Part shown: piece by piece, positions 1-6,690 of the stretch
Layout of the letters: each line of letters begins with the position of its first letter
How positions within the stretch are numbered: the stretch's first letter is position 1
DNA from: M3007 sp046299435
GTDB lineage: Bacteria; Bacteroidota; Bacteroidia; Chitinophagales; Saprospiraceae
NCBI GenBank assembly: GCA_046299435.1
Contig: JBKBIC010000170.1
Span: forward strand, 1-10,542
Reading direction: 5' to 3'
DNA length: 10,542 nucleotides
Translations under genes and position numbers: made by a program
Notes under the pieces: generated by a model
The model's database searches: none
What the model was told of the DNA's origin: nothing
What the model saw: the letters and a program-made list of their open reading frames with translations, nothing else

Positions 1-183
1 AGGCTGAAAAATTGGCTGGAAAACGGCTTGCGCGAGGTCTATTTTTTCACGCACGAACCCGACAACCTGCTCGCGCCCGAATTGGCCGTTTTTGCGGGCG
101 AGACCTTTGCGGCAGCCATGCCCGAGGCCACCGTGCGTTGGCCGAGAGAAATCCAGCGGGTTGTGCAGGGGGCTTTGTTTTGA
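1..183 (+). CDS. DUF72 (YecE-like) protein, C-terminal fragment
   Basis: The window opens inside a frame that reads 60 codons and stops with TGA at 181-183. The visible tail contains WLENGLREVYFFTHEPDN followed by a segment (LLAPELAVFAGETF) resembling the end of DUF72 proteins, TIM-barrel-like proteins of unknown function. In Bacteroidota members that I recall, the C-terminus has a tryptophan-containing helix, then an EVYFF.H strand and an acidic or asparagine-rich turn. Only the last strand and helix are visible, so no active site can be checked. It lies 87 bases before ppk1 on the same strand. The family call rests on a short motif and is moderate; that this is a real coding end is likely from codon use and the clean stop. 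Confidence 0.6.
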   Translation, partial: RLKNWLENGLREVYFFTHEPDNLLAPELAVFAGETFAAAMPEATVRWPREIQRVVQGALF

Positions 184-270
184 GGATTTGATAACCAAAT
201 CTTCACGCCCCCCCGCCCGCCGAATCACCGGATTTTTCCCACATTTGCCGCCACATTTTCAGTAAAATCT

Positions 271-2337
271 ATGGCAGAAATACCCTTTGTCCACCGCGAT
301 ATTTCGTGGTTGTCCTTCAATTATCGCGTGTTGCAGGAGGCGAAAGACCCGGCGGTGCCGCTGCTCGAACGGCTCAAGTTCTTGGCGATTTACTCCTCGA
401 ACCTCGATGAGTTTTTCCGCATCCGCGTCGCCAACATCCGCAACCTGAAACGGGTGGGCAAAAAGACAAAGGCCGCGCTCGACTTCGACCCCGGCGAGAC
501 CTTGAAGGAAATCCACCGGATTGTCAACCGCCAACAAGAAGAGTTTTCCGCGATTTACGAGCAGCAAATCGTGCCGGAGCTGCGCAAGCACGGCATCCAC
601 ATCCTGCGGCGGCTCGACCTCAACGACGAGCAGCGGGCCTTCGTGGAGGGTTATTTCCGGGGCAACCTGCTGCCGTTCGTCATGCCCGTACTGCTTGTAA
701 AACAACGGATTAGGCCGTTTTTGGCGAATGCCCACCTGTATTTGGCTGTGCATTTGCGCCGCAAAAAACAGCCGCTCACGCCCTCGGAATATGCCCTCGT
801 GAAAATCCCCAGCGACCAGTTGCCGCGCTTCATCACGCTCCCGTCGAACAGCAACCGCACGGACATCATTCTGCTGGACGACATCGTGCGGAACTCCGTC
901 TCGTGGCTGTTCCCCGGCTACGACATCCAAGACACCTATTCCATCAAGTTGAGCCGCGACGCGGAGCTCCACATCGAGGATGAGTATTCCGGCGACCTCG
1001 TGGCCAAAATCCGTGGCAGCCTCCAAAAACGCCAAGTCGGGCCGCCGAGCCGCTTCGTGTACGACCGCGAAATGCCCGACCACCTGCTGGCGTATTTGAA
1101 GGAGACCTTCGATTTGGGCAAGAACGATATGCTGCCCGAAGGCCGCTACCACAACAATTTCGACTTCTTCAAATTCCCCGACGCTGGGCTGCACTACCTG
1201 AAAAACAAGCCCTTGCACCCGCTGCCGCACCCGGTTTTGAGCACGCGGGCAGATGTGTTCGCCGCGCTCCGGGAGCGGGATCAGCTCATCCACCCGCCGT
1301 ACCAATCGTTCGATGCGGTGGTGCAGTTCTTCGAGAAAGCCGCCCGCGACCCGCAAGTGACGCACATCAAAATCATCCAATACCGCGTCGCCAAGCACTC
1401 GCGCATCCTCGCCTCGCTCATGGAGGCGGTGCGTTTGGGCAAACAGGTCAGCGTTTTTGTGGAAATCAAGGCCCGTTTCGACGAGGCTGCCAACCTCGAA
1501 TGGGGCGAGCGCATGGAAAAAGCGGGCGTGCGCGTCTATTATTCGTTCCCCGGCGTGAAAGTCCATTCCAAACTCGCGCTCGTGCAACGCCACGAAAACG
1601 GCGAGCCACGCCTGTACGCCCACCTCGGCACGGGCAACTTCCATGAAGAAACGGCCAAGATTTACAGCGATTTCAGCCTGCTGACCGCCGACCCGCGCCT
1701 GACCAACGAGGTGAGCAAAGTGTTTTCGTACCTCGAAAACATCAAGCAGCCCAGTTTTGAGTTCGAGCACCTGCTCGTCGGCAAGTTCAACCTGCGCTCC
1801 GGGCTGATTGCGCTCATCGAGCGCGAGATGGCCAACGCCGCCCTCGGCAAGCCCGCCCGCATGGTCATCAAGCTCAACTCGCTGGAAGACAAGGAAATCA
1901 TCGAGAAACTTTACGCAGCCTCGCAAGCCGGCGTGCAAATCAGGCTCGTCATCCGGGGCATTTGCTGCCTCGTGCCGGGCGTGCCGGGCGTGAGTGACAA
2001 CATCGAGGCCGTCAGCATTGTGGATAGGTTCTTGGAACACGCTCGCGTCTTTGTTTTCCACAATGGCGGCCAGCCGGAGGTTTATCTTTCGAGTGCGGAC
2101 TTGATGCAGCGCAACCTCAACTATCGCATCGAGACTGCTTTTCCTGTGTACAACCCCGACCTGAAAAACAAAATCATCGAGCTGCTTGACCTCCAACTCC
2201 ACGACAACGTGAAGGCCCGCATCATTGACCGTTCCGGCCAGAACGAATACCGCCGAACCGAGAGCAACATCCCCGTGCGGGCGCAGCTGGAAACGTATTT
2301 CTATTTCCGCCGGAAGCTGGATTTGAACGACGAATGA
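271..2337 (+). CDS. ppk1: Polyphosphate kinase 1
   Basis: PPK1 reversibly transfers the terminal phosphate of ATP to inorganic polyphosphate; it acts at the cytoplasmic membrane. The 688-residue product has the usual family length and order. An N-terminal domain opens with RDISWLSFNYRVLQEA (9-24) and FLAIYSSNLDEFFRIRVA (37-54), a head domain follows, then two phospholipase-D-like C-terminal domains. In these, VHSK at 431-434 places His432 where E. coli PPK has its autophosphorylated His435. AHLGTGNF (450-457) follows, and VDRFLEH (584-590) gives His590, matching E. coli His592; the His-His spacing is within one residue of that enzyme. The C-terminal VYLSSADLMQRNLNYRIE stretch (604-621) is also typical. 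The ATG at 271 begins just before the first conserved block, and no in-frame extension is needed. No terminator is visible after the gene. Nothing in the sequence suggests that it is damaged. Confidence 0.97.
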   Translation: MAEIPFVHRDISWLSFNYRVLQEAKDPAVPLLERLKFLAIYSSNLDEFFRIRVANIRNLKRVGKKTKAALDFDPGETLKEIHRIVNRQQEEFSAIYEQQIVPELRKHGIHILRRLDLNDEQRAFVEGYFRGNLLPFVMPVLLVKQRIRPFLANAHLYLAVHLRRKKQPLTPSEYALVKIPSDQLPRFITLPSNSNRTDIILLDDIVRNSVSWLFPGYDIQDTYSIKLSRDAELHIEDEYSGDLVAKIRGSLQKRQVGPPSRFVYDREMPDHLLAYLKETFDLGKNDMLPEGRYHNNFDFFKFPDAGLHYLKNKPLHPLPHPVLSTRADVFAALRERDQLIHPPYQSFDAVVQFFEKAARDPQVTHIKIIQYRVAKHSRILASLMEAVRLGKQVSVFVEIKARFDEAANLEWGERMEKAGVRVYYSFPGVKVHSKLALVQRHENGEPRLYAHLGTGNFHEETAKIYSDFSLLTADPRLTNEVSKVFSYLENIKQPSFEFEHLLVGKFNLRSGLIALIEREMANAALGKPARMVIKLNSLEDKEIIEKLYAASQAGVQIRLVIRGICCLVPGVPGVSDNIEAVSIVDRFLEHARVFVFHNGGQPEVYLSSADLMQRNLNYRIETAFPVYNPDLKNKIIELLDLQLHDNVKARIIDRSGQNEYRRTESNIPVRAQLETYFYFRRKLDLNDE

Positions 2338-2372
2338 GGCAAAGGCGCGAGGGCCGCGAACAATTCAGGGAC

Positions 2373-2392
2373 GTATAGAGTTATCTGCATAT
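2373..2392 (+). promoter_or_regulatory. Operator-like imperfect palindrome upstream of arsR
   Basis: The sequence GTATAGAGTTATCTGCATAT is partly symmetric about its centre: AG-TTAT-CT is flanked by TAT on the left and ATA on the right. It matches the site at 10288-10307 at 14 of 20 positions, including the core AGTTATCT. Its first base lies 17 bases upstream of a TAnnTTTG element and its end overlaps that element, so a bound protein would be expected to block the promoter. ArsR-family regulators commonly bind AT-rich inverted repeats at their own promoters. Assigning this site to the adjacent ArsR protein is inference. Confidence 0.5.
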
Positions 2393-2397
2393 TTTTG
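2390..2397 (+). promoter_or_regulatory. Bacteroidota -7 element of arsR promoter
   Basis: TATTTTTG fits the Bacteroidota -7 consensus TAnnTTTG and lies 21 bases before the arsR ATG. No TTG -33 element is visible at the usual distance. The matching region is occupied by the operator-like palindrome. Confidence 0.5.
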
Positions 2398-2418
2398 TTC
2401 CAAAATTTTTGAACGCCG

Positions 2419-2721
2419 ATGCCCACGCCCACTGAGTTGCCCTACACATTCGGTTTTTTGGAGACCGCCACCGAGATGCTCCGCGCAATCGCGCATCCGC
2501 ACCGCCTGCTCATCCTCGAAATGCTCTACCATGCCAAGTCCATGAACGTGACGGAAGTGTACGAGCGGCTCGGCATCGAACAGGCGGTGGCAAGCCACCA
2601 TTTGCGGATTATGAAGGACAGGGGCATCGTGCAAGTGCGCCGCGACGGCAAAAACAGCTACTACTCGCTCACGAGCGAGGAGTATTTCAAAATCTTGGAA
2701 GTGCTCGACAAGGTGGTTTGA
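2419..2721 (+). CDS. ArsR/SmtB-type winged-helix transcriptional regulator
   Basis: This 100-residue protein is a single ArsR-type winged-helix domain, expected to act as a dimeric cytoplasmic DNA-binding repressor. AIAHPHRLLILEML (24-37) is the classic first helix region. A helix-turn-helix follows, with VTEVYERLGIEQAVASHHL (44-62) and IMKDRGIV (64-71), and the beta wing is VRRDGKNSYYSL (73-84). The last helix (about 86-99) is the usual dimerisation helix. There are no cysteines, so the metal and sulfur sensing sites built on cysteine in ArsR, BigR or SqrR cannot exist here. I also see no clear His/Asp alpha-5 metal site near the C-terminus. The inducing signal is therefore unknown. It is 81 bases after ppk1 and is followed by a strong hairpin, so it is probably a single-gene transcript. 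A palindrome at its own promoter recurs before the MHS transporter and the acyl-CoA synthetase, which suggests autoregulation and control of those genes. Confidence 0.93.
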   Translation: MPTPTELPYTFGFLETATEMLRAIAHPHRLLILEMLYHAKSMNVTEVYERLGIEQAVASHHLRIMKDRGIVQVRRDGKNSYYSLTSEEYFKILEVLDKVV

Positions 2722-2741
2722 TGCCCGCCGCCGCGCCCCGC

Positions 2742-2801
2742 AGCCCCTAAAACAGCGAAGGCCACGCCATACACGGCGTGGCCTTCGCTGTTTTAGGGGC
2801 T
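2742..2801 (+). terminator. Perfect 27-bp-stem hairpin, probable bidirectional terminator
   Basis: Bases 2742-2768 and 2775-2801 are exact reverse complements, 27 of 27, around the six-base loop ATACAC. Inside the stem, the GC-rich core (AGCGAAGGCCACGCC and its complement) is flanked by AAAA on the left and TTTT at 2791-2794 on the right. This gives the A-tract, hairpin, T-tract layout of a terminator working in both directions. It starts 20 bases after the arsR stop. The outer AGCCCC/GGGGCT arms continue beyond the T-tract, which is unusual for a simple terminator. Confidence 0.8.
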
Positions 2802-3069
2802 AAATCGCGCCGTTTGGCCTCTTTTCAGAATGATTGAAAGGGTTTGTCTGGGGTTCGTGAAATTAAAATTTGAAAATCTTGAACATCGGTTCTGAAATGG
2901 CCTCGGTAGGGATGCGTCTGCTCTCGGTCGCTTTTTGGCGGCGAATAAAATTTGAAATCAGATGATGATTTCGCGCTTCGGCAGAATATGTGCAAAATAA
3001 GTCTGTGATTTTGGGGCAGGGTAAATGAAAGTTCGGTTTTCTGGGAAAATTTTTTGCCTTGAACAAACT
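2802..3069. other. Intergenic region without a supportable gene
   Basis: This 268-base stretch is visibly more AT-rich than the genes around it. Minus-strand frame 2863-3066 (67 codons) has no recognisable motif and an unlikely composition, so I do not call it. A 12-base direct repeat, TAAAATTTGAAA, occurs at 2864-2875 and 2946-2957. No tRNA or known riboswitch shape is evident by eye. The stretch may hold distal control sequence for the transporter, an unrecognised small RNA, or decayed sequence. Confidence 0.5.
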
Positions 3070-3093
3070 AAGTATATAGATACTTATATACTT
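3070..3093. promoter_or_regulatory. Perfect 9-6-9 inverted repeat (operator-like) before MHS transporter
   Basis: AAGTATATA (3070-3078) and TATATACTT (3085-3093) are exact reverse complements around GATACT. Read on the minus strand, the inner 20 bases (3072-3091) match the site before the acyl-CoA synthetase at 16 of 20 positions, with the shared block TATCTATAT. The inner 20-mer begins 17 bases before a TAnnTTTG element, the same offset as at arsR. It is the most symmetric of the three sites and probably the strongest. Confidence 0.6.
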
Positions 3094-3096
3094 TTG
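3089..3096 (+). promoter_or_regulatory. Bacteroidota -7 element of MHS transporter promoter
   Basis: TACTTTTG fits TAnnTTTG and overlaps the right arm of the inverted repeat; the ATG at 3164 is 67 bases downstream. The nearest upstream TTG (3059-3061) is 27 bases away, longer than the usual spacing, so a good -33 element is lacking. Confidence 0.5.
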
Positions 3097-3163
3097 TCTT
3101 GCCTCCTGAAAACGGCGAATTCAACCAACTACATTGTTTCATCAAAATCAAAGAAGCTTCCTT

Positions 3164-4711
3164 ATGTCGTCTGATTCTACACAAAAAACAGGGTGGAGCT
3201 TGATGAGCGTGATTTTGGCCTCTTCGGTCGGGACGCTTATCGAGTGGTACGATTTCTACATCTACGGGACGCTGGCCCCGTACATCGCCAAGCACTTTTT
3301 CCCTTCGTCCAGCGTGACGGCCTCGTATCTGGCGGCATTGGGGTCGTTCGCGGCGGGCTTCATCGTGCGGCCGTTCGGGGCCTTGTTCTTTGGCCGTTTG
3401 GGCGATTTGATTGGCCGCAAGTACACCTTCTTGGTCACGCTGCTGCTGATGGGGCTTTCCACGTTCATCATCGGCCTCATTCCGGGATACGAAAAAATCG
3501 GGATGCTCGCCCCCGCGCTCATCCTGCTGTTGCGCCTGTTGCAGGGGCTCGCGCTCGGCGGCGAATACGGCGGCGCAGCGACTTATGTGGCCGAGCACTC
3601 GCCCAACAATCAACGCGGCTACTACACCGGGTTCATCCAGACGACGGCAACCATCGGCCTACTGGTCTCGATTGCCGTGATTTTGACCACCAAAAACTCG
3701 CTCGGCGATGCCGCTTTCGATGACTGGGGCTGGCGCGTGCCGTTCTGGATTTCGGTCATCATGGTCGGCATTTCGGTGTACATCCGCCTGAAAATGCAGG
3801 AATCGCCGATGTTCTCGAAAATCAAGCATTCCGGCAAACTTTCCTCCAACCCGCTCGCCGAGTCGTTCGGCAAAAAAGACAACCTCAAAATGGTGCTCCT
3901 CGCGCTGTTCGGGGCGGTGGCCGGGCAAGGCGTGATTTGGTACACCGGGCAGTTCTACGCCATGTCGTTCATGGACAAGGTGTGCAGCATCGAGTTCAAC
4001 ACCGTGCGGTACATCTTGGCGGCGGCCATCATCTTCGGCACCCCGTTCTTTTTGGTGTTCGGTGCGTGGTCGGACAGGATTGGCCGCAAGTGGATCATGC
4101 TCGCCGGGATGCTTTTGGGCATCTTCACCTACCGCCCGATTTACCAAAAGATGCTCGCCATTTCCTCGCCCAAAGTGGAGGTCGTGGCCGACAAAAACTT
4201 CTCGAACACCGCAGTGGCCGTCGCGGAAAATGGCGACTCGACCATCACCACAACGGTGGTCAAAGCCCTCGTCAACGGCAACACCTACAAAGAGGTGAAG
4301 ACCCAAAAAGTGCTGGCCGACAAATCCAAAGAAGCCCCAAAGGCCGAAATCAAAAAGACGATGTGGCTCTCATCGAGCAACTGGTGGATGATGGCCTTCC
4401 TCGTGTTCATCCAAATCATCTACGTCACGATGGTCTATGGCCCGATTGCGGCCTTCCTCGTCGAGTTGTTCCCGACGCGCATCCGCTACTCGTCCATGTC
4501 GCTGCCGTACCACATCGGCAACGGCATCTTCGGCGGGCTTGTGCCGTACATCGCCACGTTCTTGGTGGAGCAAAGCAAAACCACCGACAACCCAAGCGGC
4601 GACCCGCTGGCCGGGCTGTTTTACCCGATGATAATCGCGGGCGTGTGCTTCGTCATCGGCGCGTTCTACTTGCCGACGCGCACGGACAAGGAACACCACG
4701 ACGAACATTGA
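3164..4711 (+). CDS. MHS-family major facilitator transporter (metabolite:H+ symporter type)
   Basis: A 515-residue inner-membrane transporter of the 12-helix MHS branch (relatives of ProP, KgtP, ShiA), which imports organic acids or zwitterions with protons. Family marks are EWYDFYIYG (27-35) after the start of helix 1, loop 2-3 motif GRLGDLIGRK (77-86), LLRLLQGLALGGEYGGA (122-138), a second copy of the loop motif, GAWSDRIGRK (300-309), and YGPIAAFLVELFPTRIRY (425-442). Between helices 9 and 10 there is a hydrophilic insertion of about 65 residues (about 335-400), rich in Val, Thr, Lys and Ala, which should face the periplasm. Long loops there occur in some MHS members. I chose ATG 3164; the upstream TTG at 3134 would only add ten residues that look like leader. 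The product is followed after 100 bases by a small partner gene. The substrate cannot be read from sequence; a short-chain carboxylate is inferred from the downstream kinase and acyl-CoA synthetase. Confidence 0.92.
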   Translation: MSSDSTQKTGWSLMSVILASSVGTLIEWYDFYIYGTLAPYIAKHFFPSSSVTASYLAALGSFAAGFIVRPFGALFFGRLGDLIGRKYTFLVTLLLMGLSTFIIGLIPGYEKIGMLAPALILLLRLLQGLALGGEYGGAATYVAEHSPNNQRGYYTGFIQTTATIGLLVSIAVILTTKNSLGDAAFDDWGWRVPFWISVIMVGISVYIRLKMQESPMFSKIKHSGKLSSNPLAESFGKKDNLKMVLLALFGAVAGQGVIWYTGQFYAMSFMDKVCSIEFNTVRYILAAAIIFGTPFFLVFGAWSDRIGRKWIMLAGMLLGIFTYRPIYQKMLAISSPKVEVVADKNFSNTAVAVAENGDSTITTTVVKALVNGNTYKEVKTQKVLADKSKEAPKAEIKKTMWLSSSNWWMMAFLVFIQIIYVTMVYGPIAAFLVELFPTRIRYSSMSLPYHIGNGIFGGLVPYIATFLVEQSKTTDNPSGDPLAGLFYPMIIAGVCFVIGAFYLPTRTDKEHHDEH

Positions 4712-4811
4712 ACCGGAACTTTGAGCAGGGGTGTTTTTCAGGCCCCAAAAACCATTTTTTGCCCCGCAAAGCCGCCTCGCACATTTTCAAATTCAACTCA
4801 AATTCTGAAAC

Positions 4812-5042
4812 ATGAATACGATAAAAAGATTGGCTGGCATCGTTTGGATAGCTCTCTCGCTGGCCGCCATTTGGTTCCTTTTTACCCGCGCCGGCGCGGA
4901 ACTCTCTGGCGACAAGGTCACGCCCGACAAAAAAATCTTCTGGTACACCATCCTCCCGGTTTACACGCCGCTCATGTTGGGCATGGCCCTTTTCGGCTGG
5001 TACGCCCTGAAAGGTGAGTACGACCGCATCGCGGAGGAATAA
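4812..5042 (+). CDS. Small two-helix membrane protein, DUF6814-like
   Basis: A 76-residue protein with two predicted membrane helices (about 7-25 and 43-65), a charged connecting loop (LSGDKVTPDKK, 31-41) and the C-terminal block YALKGEYD (64-71). Helix 1 followed by a hydrophilic loop, helix 2 and a YALKGEYD-like end resembles the small Bacteroidota DUF6814 family as I recall it. That family has no known biochemical role. It lies 100 bases after the MHS transporter, with a terminator 60 bases after its own stop. The two genes are therefore probably one transcript and the protein a likely small partner or stabiliser of the transporter. That role is inference from position. The start is the only ATG that precedes helix 1. 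Confidence 0.8.
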   Translation: MNTIKRLAGIVWIALSLAAIWFLFTRAGAELSGDKVTPDKKIFWYTILPVYTPLMLGMALFGWYALKGEYDRIAEE

Positions 5043-5102
5043 CAGGCGGCCACGCCGCCCCGTCCGAAATCCGAAGTTTTCATTTTTAAAGCACTGCGTT
5101 TG

Positions 5103-5138
5103 GGCTGCTCGTTCAACCGGGCGGGCAGCCATTTTTTT
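5103..5138 (+). terminator. Rho-independent terminator after the transporter pair
   Basis: GGCTGCTCG (5103-5111) pairs with CGGGCAGCC (5122-5130), nine pairs including one G-U, around a ten-base loop. It is followed after one base by seven Ts (5132-5138). This is a classic intrinsic terminator shape, 60 bases after the stop of the small partner gene and 51 before the porin start. Confidence 0.85.
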
Positions 5139-5189
5139 GCCCGACCGAGAGCGGGCAGCGTCTCTTAACCAACTCATTTTCAATTTCTT

Positions 5190-6617
5190 ATGTCCAAAAA
5201 TAGACTTTTCGCGCTCGCGTCCTGCGGGTTGCTGGCCACCGCATTGTCCGCGCAGCAGCCCGCCGCCAACCCCGAACCCAAGCCCNNNNNNNNNNTTGAC
5301 CACTCGCACAAACCCATGACCCTCACGCTCAACGAGGACGGCAGCAAGTACATCCGCTTCATCACTTGGCACCAGTTCTGGGTGACGGCCACGCAAAACA
5401 ACCCCGGCACGGTGGACGTAAACGGCAAAGAGGTGAACAACTCGACCGACATCGCGCTGCGCCGCTCGCGTTTTTTGGTGTATTCCCAGATTTCGCCGCG
5501 CGCCATGATTCTCAGCCACTGGGGCATCAACAACCAGAGCTTCGTCAACGGTGGCGCGAGCGCGGTCGGCTTCGCATCGGCGGCCAGCCCCGGCGCGAAC
5601 AACGGCGGCAAACGCCCGGCGGTGTACATCCACGATGCTTGGACGGAATACGAGGTCGCGAAAAACAAGCTGACACTCGGCGCGGGCCTGCACTACTGGA
5701 ATGGCATTTCGCGGATGACGAGTGCTTCGACACTCAATTTCATGGCCGTTGACGCGCCCATTTTCAACTGGGCGACCATCGAGGCCACCGACCAATTCGC
5801 CCGTCAGATGGGCATTTTTGCCAAAGGCCAACTGGGCCGCTTGGACTACCGCGTGGCTTTGAACAAGCCGTTTGCCTTCGGCACCGCGCCGGGCGCGGTC
5901 AAAAAAGACGGCATCGCGGTGAACGTCCTGAACGAAAACTGGGCGCAGGCGGGCTATTTCAAGTATATGTTCTGGGACAAGGAGAGCAACAAACTGCCGT
6001 TCGAGGTCGGTTCCTACCTCGGCACGAAAAAGGTCTTCAACATCGGCGCGGGCTTTTACCACCATAAGGACGCTTCGCTCCACAAAACCGCGACCGACTC
6101 CACTTACCAAAGCCACGTCCTGCTCGGCGTGGATGCCTACATGGAGTACCCGCTCAACAAGGCCAAAGGCTCCGCGCTGCACTTCTATGGCGTGTATTAC
6201 AATTATGATTTCGGCACGAACTACATCCGCAACATCGGCATCCTGAACCTGCACGGCGCGGTGGCTCCGGTGGCAAGTGGACGCACGGCGGAAAGTTGGG
6301 CCGGCGGCGGCAACTTGCAGCCGACCATCGGCACGGGCAGCATCGTGTACGGACAGTTCGGGTACAAAATGCCGAACATGAAAAACGGCACCAGTTTCAT
6401 GCCCTATGCCACCGTCACGGCGAAAAACTTCGACCGGCTCTCCGACCCGTCCACGCAGTTCGGCCTCGGACTGAACTACTTCGTCACGGGGCACAATGCC
6501 AAAATCACGCTGGAATACCAGACGCGCCCGGTGTACAAACTGGAAGAAGGCGGCACAGCCGTCAAGCGCAACGGCTCCAAAGGCGAGCTCATCCTCCAAA
6601 CACACATTTTCCTTTAA
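5190..6617 (+). CDS. Outer-membrane beta-barrel protein, porin-like
   Basis: A protein of about 475 residues (four unknown because of an assembly gap). It begins with a clear signal peptide: MSKNR, a hydrophobic run, and ALSA (18-21) with probable cleavage before QQ. A short proline-rich linker follows, then a long series of alternating aromatic/hydrophobic and polar strands separated by Gly/Asn-rich turns, the pattern of an outer-membrane barrel. Examples are YIRFITWHQFWVTATQ near the front, repeated Y..GLHYWNG and GAGFYHH-like strands in the middle, and a final strand ending LILQTHIFL. I recognise a general Bacteroidota porin pattern but cannot name the subfamily. It sits between the carboxylate-type transporter and its sensor kinase, which suggests entry of the same small substrate through the outer membrane. 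Terminators flank it on both sides, so it may be its own transcript, though I see no good TAnnTTTG element in the 51 bases ahead of it. Confidence 0.75.
   Translation: MSKNRLFALASCGLLATALSAQQPAANPEPKPXXXXDHSHKPMTLTLNEDGSKYIRFITWHQFWVTATQNNPGTVDVNGKEVNNSTDIALRRSRFLVYSQISPRAMILSHWGINNQSFVNGGASAVGFASAASPGANNGGKRPAVYIHDAWTEYEVAKNKLTLGAGLHYWNGISRMTSASTLNFMAVDAPIFNWATIEATDQFARQMGIFAKGQLGRLDYRVALNKPFAFGTAPGAVKKDGIAVNVLNENWAQAGYFKYMFWDKESNKLPFEVGSYLGTKKVFNIGAGFYHHKDASLHKTATDSTYQSHVLLGVDAYMEYPLNKAKGSALHFYGVYYNYDFGTNYIRNIGILNLHGAVAPVASGRTAESWAGGGNLQPTIGTGSIVYGQFGYKMPNMKNGTSFMPYATVTAKNFDRLSDPSTQFGLGLNYFVTGHNAKITLEYQTRPVYKLEEGGTAVKRNGSKGELILQTHIFL
5286..5295. other. Assembly gap (10 N) inside the porin gene
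   Basis: Ten unknown bases follow a proline-rich segment (PAANPEPKP) just after the signal peptide. The frame is open on both sides as written, but ten Ns is a common placeholder, so the true gap length and the linker length are uncertain. Confidence 0.95.
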
Positions 6618-6632
6618 ATTTCTGTAAAGCCC

Positions 6633-6673
6633 GAACTGCCCCGCGCGCCCCAAAGGAGCGCGGGGCAGTTTTG
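6633..6673 (+). terminator. Rho-independent terminator after the porin gene
   Basis: AACTGCCCCGCGC (6634-6646) pairs perfectly with GCGCGGGGCAGTT (6658-6670), 13 pairs around an 11-base loop, and the right arm runs into TTTT (6669-6672). It starts 16 bases after the porin stop and ends 18 bases before the next ATG. It probably separates porin transcription from the sensor genes or reduces read-through into them. Confidence 0.85.
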
Positions 6674-6690
6674 CAAATAGATTGAAAGAC

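Noticed and set aside
183..203. Small inverted repeat GATTTG-ATAAC-CAAATC overlapping the end of the DUF72-like gene, with core GATAAC (complement of GTTATC)
   Set aside because: Considered as a terminator and as a fourth copy of the shared motif. There is no T-run, and apart from the six-base core the flanks do not match the other three sites well.
259..2202. Minus-strand open frame of 647 codons across ppk1
   Set aside because: Antisense shadow of a well-conserved PPK1 gene in GC-rich DNA; its translation has no recognisable motif and a skewed His/Val/Arg composition.
2864..2957. Two TAAAATTTGAAA copies considered as the start of a CRISPR or repeat array
   Set aside because: Only two short copies with no regular third unit; not an array.
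2863..3066. Minus-strand open frame of 67 codons between arsR and the transporter
   Set aside because: No motif, no clear promoter or ribosome binding site, and the region reads as non-coding AT-rich sequence.
3134..3163. Upstream TTG start for the MHS transporter
   Set aside because: It would add ten residues of leader-like sequence; the ATG at 3164 sits at the natural start before helix 1, and an AAAGAAG stretch precedes it.
4712..4811. GTTTTT...AAAAAC repeat in the gap between the transporter and its small partner
   Set aside because: Only about six A/T-rich pairs with a GC-rich loop; too weak to call a terminator or attenuator.
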